A stretch of 31,746 nucleotides of DNA from positions 1 to 31,746 of the forward strand of contig JAYZBC010000080.1 in assembly GCA_036339375.1 (NCBI GenBank), given 5' to 3'. Source of the DNA: JAYZBC01 sp036339375 (GTDB taxonomy: Bacteria > Pseudomonadota > Alphaproteobacteria > MPNO01 > UBA2964). The position numbers and the translations under genes are program-made. The notes beneath the pieces are model-generated. The model had not been told where the DNA came from. It made no database searches and worked only from the letters and a program-made list of their open reading frames with translations. Positions 8,258 to 14,499 of the stretch are shown here, one piece after another; position 1 is the first letter of the stretch, and every line of letters starts with the position of its first letter.

Positions 8258-9166
8258 AGGCCATTTTGCAACGGGAGGCATTGACATCAAAATAGCCTCC
8301 ACATTACCCCCTGTATTAAGGCCGAACTTCGTTCCTCGATCATGTAACAAATTAAATTCTGCGTAACGCCCTCGCTTTATAAGTTGAATTTCTCTTTGTT
8401 CCGTTGTCCACCCTAAATTTTTTCGTTCCCTGACAATTTTTGGGTAGGTGTTAAGGAATGTTTTGCCTACATCTTGCGTAAAAGCGAAGTCTTTTTCCCA
8501 ATGGCCAGAATCAAGATAATCAAAAAAAATACCTCCAACACCCCGGGGCTCGCCCCTATGTGGTAAATAAAAATAGTCATCACACCATTTTGTGAATTTT
8601 GCATAATAAGAACTATCATGCCGCTCGCAAGCATCCTTCAGTGCTTCGTGGAACAAAATTTTCGCTTTTTGATCAGGCAGCATAGGCGTTAAATCTGTGC
8701 CTCCGCCAAACCAGGCCTTCGACGTAACGATGAAACGGGTATTCATATGCACTGCAGGAATAAGAGGAGAGCATAGATGTGCAACAACTGAAATTCCGGC
8801 CGCCCAAAAGTTGGGATTTTGTTTGGCCCCTGGGATTTCTTTTTGAAATTCCGGTGTAAAGGCACCGTGGACCGTAGAAATATTGACGCCAACTTTTTCA
8901 AAAACTCGACCATGTAAAACAGACATAAATCCCCCACCGCCCTGAAGATCAGAGGTATTGCTTCGATACCATTTTTTTTGTTCAAATTTTCCAGGTCTTA
9001 ATTTTTCTGAACCAGCTCCTCCCTCTAATTCAATGGCTTCAAATTCTGCACAAATTAAATCGCGAAGCATTTTGAACCATTTTTTTGTCTGGGATTGTTT
9101 ATTAACCAAAATTAGCCGTAACCTTTGGGTCGTTTCCTGATAATTTGATTTGGCGAAGGGCTTCAC
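8255..9166 (-). CDS. hemF: Oxygen-dependent coproporphyrinogen-III oxidase HemF
   Basis: Aerobic haem-synthesis enzyme that oxidatively decarboxylates coproporphyrinogen III to protoporphyrinogen IX. The HemF signature is dense: GGGGFMSVLHGRVFEKVGVN, VHMNTRF, WFGGGTDLTP, CDDYFYLPHRGEPRGVGGIFFDYL and GRYAEFNLLHDRGTKFGL...GGNVEAILMSMPP. The C-terminus ends at PPVAKWP, which is typical of the alphaproteobacterial form rather than a truncation. With the GTG at 9166 the protein has 303 residues but its first 65 bases overlap trmL. A TTG at 9109 would reduce the overlap to 8 bases and give 284 residues; neither has a strong ribosome site. Encoded downstream of trmL and close to petABC. Confidence 0.93.
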   Translation of the reverse strand: MKPFAKSNYQETTQRLRLILVNKQSQTKKWFKMLRDLICAEFEAIELEGGAGSEKLRPGKFEQKKWYRSNTSDLQGGGGFMSVLHGRVFEKVGVNISTVHGAFTPEFQKEIPGAKQNPNFWAAGISVVAHLCSPLIPAVHMNTRFIVTSKAWFGGGTDLTPMLPDQKAKILFHEALKDACERHDSSYYAKFTKWCDDYFYLPHRGEPRGVGGIFFDYLDSGHWEKDFAFTQDVGKTFLNTYPKIVRERKNLGWTTEQREIQLIKRGRYAEFNLLHDRGTKFGLNTGGNVEAILMSMPPVAKWP

Positions 9167-9587
9167 ATACAGCCATGGCTGCCGCCATGGCTACATTAAG
9201 GGAACGAACATTCTTTACCATTGGAATCCTTAATCTGGTATTTGCCTCTTGGTGGACGGCTTGAGGTACGCCAGCACTTTCGCAACCCATCAACAAAATA
9301 TCGTTAGGCTGGAACCTAAAATCGTAAAAGGAAGTATCACCTTTCGTTGTGAAAAGAATTAACCTGTTTTTTTGTTGTTTTTGTAACTGGTAAAAATCTG
9401 TCCAAGAAGCGTGACGGATTAAATTAACTAATTCCAAATATGTCATACCAGATCGTCGCAACCGTCGGTCATCGAGCAAAAAGCCGCAGGGTTCAATTAT
9501 GTCTACAGCAAATCCTAAACATGCTGCCATACGCATAATTGTCCCTGTGTTTTGTGGTATATCTGGCTGATAAAGGGCTAAACGCAT
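9102..9587 (-). CDS. trmL: tRNA (cytidine/uridine(34)-2'-O)-methyltransferase TrmL
   Basis: A 161-residue SPOUT-fold methyltransferase that 2'-O-methylates the wobble base of certain leucine tRNAs. Recognised by the opening MRLALYQPDIPQNTGTIMRM, the LRRSGMTYLEL segment, LLMGCESAGVP and the knotted C-terminal IPMVKNVRSLNVAMAAAMA motif that binds S-adenosylmethionine. ATG at 9587 is chosen: it begins exactly at the conserved MRLALYQP and follows CAGGG by a few bases, while the in-frame TTG at 9605 adds six non-family residues. Its 3' end overlaps hemF. It diverges from petA. Confidence 0.92.
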   Translation of the reverse strand: MRLALYQPDIPQNTGTIMRMAACLGFAVDIIEPCGFLLDDRRLRRSGMTYLELVNLIRHASWTDFYQLQKQQKNRLILFTTKGDTSFYDFRFQPNDILLMGCESAGVPQAVHQEANTRLRIPMVKNVRSLNVAMAAAMAVCEALRQIKLSGNDPKVTANFG

Positions 9588-9683
9588 GGTACCCTGTGGG
9601 TGCAATTAATTTGCATTTTGTATATATTCCATTATACCCGTGTTTCAGTGTTAGCCATTTAAATTTGCCATGCAAAGTTAAAG

Positions 9684-9700
9684 TGCGGCCTTCCGCCGCA
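9684..9700. repeat. Short GC-rich inverted repeat in the trmL/petA divergent gap
   Basis: TGCGGC (9684-9689) and GCCGCA (9695-9700) form a perfect 6-bp stem around a 5-base loop, inside an otherwise AT-rich 200-base divergent intergenic region. No U tract follows on either strand, so it is not a standard terminator; it could be an operator or mRNA leader structure for petABC. Function is not established. Confidence 0.35.
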
Positions 9701-9787
9701 GTGCGTGCATTTACAATTTTATTAATTATATAGGGTAACATTTGAGAGCCAGTTTGCACATCAAAATGAAGCTATAAGAGGATCAAG

Positions 9788-10351
9788 ATGGCGAGTTCTG
9801 AAGATACGTCTAATCAAGAAGATAAAAAACCTTTAAAAGGTGAAACTAGGCGTGACTTTTTGTACCTTACTACCGGTGCCTTTGGTGCATTTGGAATTGG
9901 GGCGACTGCTTGGCCATTTATAGACCAAATGAACCCGGCGGCAGATACTTTGGCTGCGTCCACGACTGAAGTTAATTTGGACCCAATAAAACCAGGACAA
10001 CGCGTTTTGGTAAAATGGCGGGGAAAACCTGTTTTTATTGTGCATCGCACCAAGGCACAAATCAATGAAGCTCGAAAAGTAAACGTGTCAGACCTTGTTG
10101 ATCCTGAAAAAGACGAGGATCGAACGGAAAAGCCCCAATGGCTCATTATGGTTGGTGTTTGCACTCATCTTGGCTGTATTCCTACCGGATCGAAACAAGG
10201 GGAGGTAAAGGGAGAGTTTGGTGGTTGGTTTTGTCCTTGTCATGGGTCGCATTACGATACATCAGGCCGGATAAGAAAAGGTCCTGCACCCAACAATCTT
10301 CCAATTCCAAACTATAAATTTGTGTCAGATAAGTTGGTAAGAATAGGGTAA
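9788..10351 (+). CDS. petA: Ubiquinol-cytochrome c reductase Rieske iron-sulfur subunit
   Basis: Rieske subunit of the cytochrome bc1 complex (complex III), 187 residues. The N-terminus has a twin-arginine motif (TRRDFL near residues 20-25) followed by a hydrophobic segment that serves as uncleaved membrane anchor, as in bacterial PetA. The [2Fe-2S] ligands are in CTHLGC and CPCHGSHYD, with the two extra cysteines that form the disulfide. The ATG has AAGAGGA about six bases upstream. First gene of petABC, 11 bases before petB. Its promoter should lie in the gap shared with divergent trmL. Confidence 0.97.
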   Translation: MASSEDTSNQEDKKPLKGETRRDFLYLTTGAFGAFGIGATAWPFIDQMNPAADTLAASTTEVNLDPIKPGQRVLVKWRGKPVFIVHRTKAQINEARKVNVSDLVDPEKDEDRTEKPQWLIMVGVCTHLGCIPTGSKQGEVKGEFGGWFCPCHGSHYDTSGRIRKGPAPNNLPIPNYKFVSDKLVRIG

Positions 10352-10362
10352 GAGGAAAATTG

Positions 10363-11661
10363 ATGAGTGGTCCCAAATACAAAAACGCGATAGTCAATTG
10401 GATTGACTATCGGCTACCAATTTTTACCTTTATTGATCATGAACTTCATGAATACCCTACGCCCAAGAATTTGAATTATTGGTGGAATTTTGGTTCTTTG
10501 GCAGGAATCGTTCTTATCATAATGATTGTCAGCGGCATTGTGTTGGCTATGCATTACACACCGCACGTTGATTTTGCCTTTGATTCGGTAGAGCGAATAA
10601 TGCGTGACGTGAATTATGGCTGGTTGATCCGCTACATACATATGAACGGGGGCTCCGCCTTTTTTATTATAGTTTACATCCATATATTTCGGGGTCTTTA
10701 TTTTGGTTCATATAAAGCTCCACGAGAGTTGTTATGGATATTAGGTGTAGTCATTCTACTCTGCATGATGGCAACCGCCTTTATGGGTTATGTACTCCCT
10801 TGGGGTCAAATGAGTTTCTGGGGCGCCACAGTTATTACAAACCTGTTTTCAGCAATACCCATAATTGGTGACTCAATAGTCACTTTCCTTTGGGGAGGGT
10901 TTTCGGTTGACAACCCAACTCTTAACCGATTTTTCAGTTTACACTACCTAATGCCGTTTGTAATTGTGGGTATTGTGGTTTTACACATTGTGGCTCTGCA
11001 CCAACACGGTTCTGGTAACCCGATGGGTATCGATACAAATTCTTCTCAGGATACAATTCCATTTCATCCGTATTACACTGTAAAAGATCTTTTTGGGGTG
11101 GGAGTTTTCTTAATTCTTTTTATAGGCTTTGTTTTTTTTGCTCCTAATTTTTTCGGTGAGCCTGATAATTATATAGAGGCTGACCCTTTAGTAACCCCGG
11201 CACACATTGTACCGGAGTGGTACTTCCTGCCATTTTACGCAATCTTGCGGGCGTTCACAGCTGATGCCTTTATTTATTGGCCTATCCAATGGTTGATGTC
11301 AGCCAAACTGGCTGGTGTTTTGGCTATGTTTGCTTCAATTTTGATTTTGATCGTTTTACCATGGCTTGATATTTCCCCTGTCCGAAGTGCCCGTTTCCGA
11401 CCAATTTACAAACAATTTTTCTGGATTTTGGTCGTTGATTGTTTTGTTTTGGGTTGGGTTGGAGCGAATCCTGCAGAGGGTTATTTTGTAATTATAGGCC
11501 AAGTTGGAACAGCATATTATTTTGCTCACTTTCTAATCATAATTCCGTTGCTTGGAAAATACGAAAAACCGCGTCCACTTCCGAATAGTATCAACGAACC
11601 AATACTCAAGGATGGTAACAAAACTCCTTCTATGTCTTCTCAGCCATCGGAGACGGCATGA
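10363..11661 (+). CDS. petB: Cytochrome b subunit of the bc1 complex
   Basis: Eight-helix cytochrome b, 432 residues, containing quinol-oxidation and quinone-reduction sites. Two histidine pairs, each spaced 14 residues, bind the two b haems: one in RYIHMNGGSAFFIIVYIHIF, the other in LHYLMPFVIVGIVVLHIVAL. The Qo-site PEWY motif is in VPEWYFLPFYAILRA. A polar tail of about 25 residues with Pro and Ser ends the protein. ATG at 10363 is preferred to the TTG three bases upstream because it follows AGAGGA by six bases. The stop overlaps the petC start. Confidence 0.97.
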   Translation: MSGPKYKNAIVNWIDYRLPIFTFIDHELHEYPTPKNLNYWWNFGSLAGIVLIIMIVSGIVLAMHYTPHVDFAFDSVERIMRDVNYGWLIRYIHMNGGSAFFIIVYIHIFRGLYFGSYKAPRELLWILGVVILLCMMATAFMGYVLPWGQMSFWGATVITNLFSAIPIIGDSIVTFLWGGFSVDNPTLNRFFSLHYLMPFVIVGIVVLHIVALHQHGSGNPMGIDTNSSQDTIPFHPYYTVKDLFGVGVFLILFIGFVFFAPNFFGEPDNYIEADPLVTPAHIVPEWYFLPFYAILRAFTADAFIYWPIQWLMSAKLAGVLAMFASILILIVLPWLDISPVRSARFRPIYKQFFWILVVDCFVLGWVGANPAEGYFVIIGQVGTAYYFAHFLIIIPLLGKYEKPRPLPNSINEPILKDGNKTPSMSSQPSETA

Positions 11662-12428
11662 TGCGTAAAATTTTAGTGGCAGTGGTTTTCGGTTCTTTAA
11701 TTGCGTTTGTAGGAATAAACTTTTCCTATGCCGCTGGGAATTTTGAAAAACCGATAAAGCAAAATTGGTCTTTTAAAGGATTTTTTGGAAAATTTGATCA
11801 AAAAGCATTGCAGCGCGGTTTCCAGGTTTATGATGAGATTTGTTCTGGTTGCCATTCGGCACGTTTGCTAGCGTATCGAAATCTGAAAGAAATTGGTTTT
11901 TCGGCTGAAGAAATAAAAAAAATAGCTGCTACAAAAGAAGTCACTGACGGACCGAATGATGAAGGGGAGATGTTTGAGCGCCCAGGACGACCAGGGGATC
12001 GATTTGTTAACCCCTTTCCAAATAGTAATGCGGCCCGAGCTGCAAATAATGGCGCGTTACCGCCAGATTTAAGCTTGATTGTTAAGGCACGAAAGGGTGG
12101 TGCTGATTATTTGTATGGGCTCATGACCGGCTACAGTGAGGCACCGAAGGGGATAAAAATCTCTGAGGGAATGTCCTACAATCCTTATTTTCCAGGAAAA
12201 CAAATTGCAATGGCTTCGCCTTTGTTTGATGATGGAATTGAGTACGCTGATAAAACAAAAGCAACAATTGATCAAATGGCACGCGACGTCTCTACATTTT
12301 TGTCATGGGCAGCAGAACCCGAATTGGAAGAACGTAAACGTATGGGAATCAAAATAATTTTGTTCGTTTTAGTCCTTACGGGGATGCTGTATGCAATAAA
12401 AAGAAAAATTTGGTCTGATTTGCACTAA
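11661..12428 (+). CDS. petC: Cytochrome c1 subunit of the bc1 complex
   Basis: Membrane-anchored c-type cytochrome, about 255 residues, that passes electrons from the Rieske centre to soluble cytochrome c. It has a signal peptide ending near SYA-AGN, the haem-binding CSGCH (about residues 61-65), the NAARAANNGALPPDLS segment typical of c1, a methionine ligand likely in IAMASPLF, and a C-terminal anchor helix IILFVLVLTGMLYAI followed by basic residues. Two adjacent ATGs (11658, 11661) are possible; 11661 is eight bases after GGAG and overlaps the petB TGA by one base. Third and last gene of petABC. Confidence 0.96.
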   Translation: MRKILVAVVFGSLIAFVGINFSYAAGNFEKPIKQNWSFKGFFGKFDQKALQRGFQVYDEICSGCHSARLLAYRNLKEIGFSAEEIKKIAATKEVTDGPNDEGEMFERPGRPGDRFVNPFPNSNAARAANNGALPPDLSLIVKARKGGADYLYGLMTGYSEAPKGIKISEGMSYNPYFPGKQIAMASPLFDDGIEYADKTKATIDQMARDVSTFLSWAAEPELEERKRMGIKIILFVLVLTGMLYAIKRKIWSDLH

Positions 12429-12514
12429 CAGGTTTTTGGAAGTTATCTAACAAGAATTACTTGTAAAAATCAGGAAATTAAAACGCTGTTTTAAAAATAC
12501 GAGGACTCGAGGAA

Positions 12515-13402
12515 ATGGCTGATACGAAAAGTGAGTCAATTCTCGGTATTATTGGTGGAAGCGGCCTGTATGACATTGAGGGGCTTTCTAATACGTCATG
12601 GAAAACTATAAACACTTCTTTTGGTCCACCTTCGGATTGCTTATTGCATGGTGAACTAAAAGGGCAAAAGGTTGTATTTTTACCACGCCATGGACGAGGA
12701 CACCGAATTTCTCCTACCGGTCTTAACTTCCGCGCAAATATTGAAGCAATGAAAAAGGCAGGTTGTACGGAAATTATTTCACTAAGTGCAGTGGGGTCTT
12801 TAAAGAGTGAGCTTGAACCAGGAACCTTTGTGATAATAGATCAGTTTATTGATAGAACTTTTGCTCGTGAAAAAAGTTTTTTTGGGGAGGGTTTAGTGGC
12901 CCATGTTTCAATGGCTGATCCAGTTTGCAATAGATTAGCAACTCTAATTCATCAAGCGGCCAATGATTTACCGAGTAAAATGGTTCGGGGTGGAACATAT
13001 TTGGTAATGGAGGGACCCCAATTTTCAACTCGCGCTGAAAGCGAACTTTATCGAAGTTGGGGTTGTGACGTGATTGGTATGACTAACATGCCTGAAGCGA
13101 AGCTCGCTCGTGAAGCAGAGATGTGCTATGCGACGGTGGCCATGGTAACGGACTACGATTGTTGGCACGAAAATCATGATGCTGTGACGGTGGAAACTAT
13201 AATCAAGGTTTTGATGGAAAATGCATCTGCTGCAAAACAACTAGTGGTAAACCTTATTCCCCTAATGAAAGAACAAGATAAACCTTGCCAGGCGGGCTGC
13301 CATACTGCACTCGATGTTGCAGTAATCACAGCACCCGAGGCTCGTGACCCTGCCATGGTAAAAAAACTAGGGGTGGTGGCAGGAAGGGTCCTGAAAAATT
13401 GA
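12515..13402 (+). CDS. mtnP: S-methyl-5'-thioadenosine phosphorylase
   Basis: Splits 5'-methylthioadenosine (MTA) with phosphate into adenine and 5-methylthioribose 1-phosphate; 295 residues. The purine phosphorylase family 2 pattern is complete: IIGGSGLYD (12-20), PRHGRGH (57-63), NFRANI (71-76), MEGPQFSTRAESE (165-177), and the MTNMPEAKLAREAEMCYA...VTDYDCW block (189-217), which matches MTA phosphorylases rather than guanosine/inosine enzymes. MTA phosphorylases often also take 5'-deoxyadenosine. The ATG follows CGAGGA by a few bases. Starts 86 bases after petC with no clear terminator between. The TGA overlaps the TTG start of mtnA (TTGA), tying it to the next pathway step. Confidence 0.93.
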   Translation: MADTKSESILGIIGGSGLYDIEGLSNTSWKTINTSFGPPSDCLLHGELKGQKVVFLPRHGRGHRISPTGLNFRANIEAMKKAGCTEIISLSAVGSLKSELEPGTFVIIDQFIDRTFAREKSFFGEGLVAHVSMADPVCNRLATLIHQAANDLPSKMVRGGTYLVMEGPQFSTRAESELYRSWGCDVIGMTNMPEAKLAREAEMCYATVAMVTDYDCWHENHDAVTVETIIKVLMENASAAKQLVVNLIPLMKEQDKPCQAGCHTALDVAVITAPEARDPAMVKKLGVVAGRVLKN

Positions 13403-14499
13403 ATGTTGGTGGCAAACATTATAGAGCAATATGGCTTGCAGAGGATGGTGAAACAGTAGAGATTATAGACCAGACCTGTCTCCCACATAATTTTTCTATT
13501 CTTCAATTGCACACTTTGGAAGACGCTGCGAATGCCATTAAAACTATGCAGGTTCGGGGAGCGCCCCTAATAGGGGCGGCAGCAGCATATGGTGTCTGTT
13601 TAGCAGTTCGCCAAAATTCATCTGATGAAGCCCTTGAAAAAGCATACAATTTGTTGATTCAAACTCGTCCAACCGCGATCAACCTACGGTGGGCCCTTGA
13701 TGATATGAAAAAAAGCCTTTTACCTCTGGGCCAACAAGAACGCGTTAAAGCAGCCTACCGTAAAGCTCAAACCCTCTGTGACGAAGATGTGGTAATTTGC
13801 CAATCAATTGGCGAGCATGGTGCAGGGGTAATAAACAAGGTCTGGGAGTCAGTGGATCGAATTCGTCCGGTAAATATTTTAACACATTGTAATGCTGGTT
13901 GGCTTGCAACTGTGGATTGGGGAACCGCTACTTCACCAATTTATGTTGCACACAATGAAGGCATACCCATCCATGTATGGGTAGATGAAACTCGGCCTCG
14001 CAATCAAGGTGCAGGTCTTACAGCTTGGGAATTGGGTCAGCATGGAGTACCTCACACAGTAATTGTGGATAACGCGGGTGGGCACATCATGCAACAAGGT
14101 GAGGTTGATTTAATGATTACGGGAACCGATAGGACAACGGCGAATGGTGATGTGGCTAATAAAATTGGGACATACCTTAAGGCTTTAGCTGCGCATGATA
14201 ATGATGTCCCTTTTTATGTAGGGCTTCCAGGACCAACGATAGATTGGAATTTGACCAGTGGTAAAGATATTCCGATAGAAGAGCGGGATACGAAAGAAGT
14301 TACGACGGTTACTGGACTCACAGCAGATGGCCAGGTAAAGGCTGTAAAGGTTACACCAGAGGCAAGTAAAGCTGCAAATTATGCTTTTGATGTTACGCCA
14401 GCTCGACTTGTGACTGGTCTAATTACTGAAAGAGGAATTTGTGATGCAACACAGGAGGGTCTTCTCTCCCTATATCCAGAAAATGGCCTAAAGGCATGA
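13399..14499 (+). CDS. mtnA: S-methyl-5-thioribose-1-phosphate isomerase
   Basis: Converts the aldose 5-methylthioribose 1-phosphate to the ketose 5-methylthioribulose 1-phosphate; 366 residues, in the usual range. The opening HYRAIWLAEDGETVEIIDQT, MQVRGAPLIGAAAAYG, THCNAGWLAT with Cys164, and TGTDRTTANGDVANKIGTY with Asp244 are all MtnA hallmarks; the 80-residue spacing of Cys and Asp equals that of the known catalytic pair (Cys160/Asp240 in the Bacillus enzyme). The start is a TTG at 13399: no in-frame ATG lies before the conserved region, GGAAGGG is ten bases upstream, and it overlaps the mtnP stop. Its own TGA overlaps the next ATG (ATGA). Related isomerases act on 5-deoxyribose 1-phosphate, so substrate breadth is possible. 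Confidence 0.94.
   Translation: MNVGGKHYRAIWLAEDGETVEIIDQTCLPHNFSILQLHTLEDAANAIKTMQVRGAPLIGAAAAYGVCLAVRQNSSDEALEKAYNLLIQTRPTAINLRWALDDMKKSLLPLGQQERVKAAYRKAQTLCDEDVVICQSIGEHGAGVINKVWESVDRIRPVNILTHCNAGWLATVDWGTATSPIYVAHNEGIPIHVWVDETRPRNQGAGLTAWELGQHGVPHTVIVDNAGGHIMQQGEVDLMITGTDRTTANGDVANKIGTYLKALAAHDNDVPFYVGLPGPTIDWNLTSGKDIPIEERDTKEVTTVTGLTADGQVKAVKVTPEASKAANYAFDVTPARLVTGLITERGICDATQEGLLSLYPENGLKA

Noticed and set aside
12450..12464. Small hairpin ACAAG-N5-CTTGT between petC and mtnP
   Set aside because: Five-pair stem with weak GC content; not enough to call a terminator separating the two operons.
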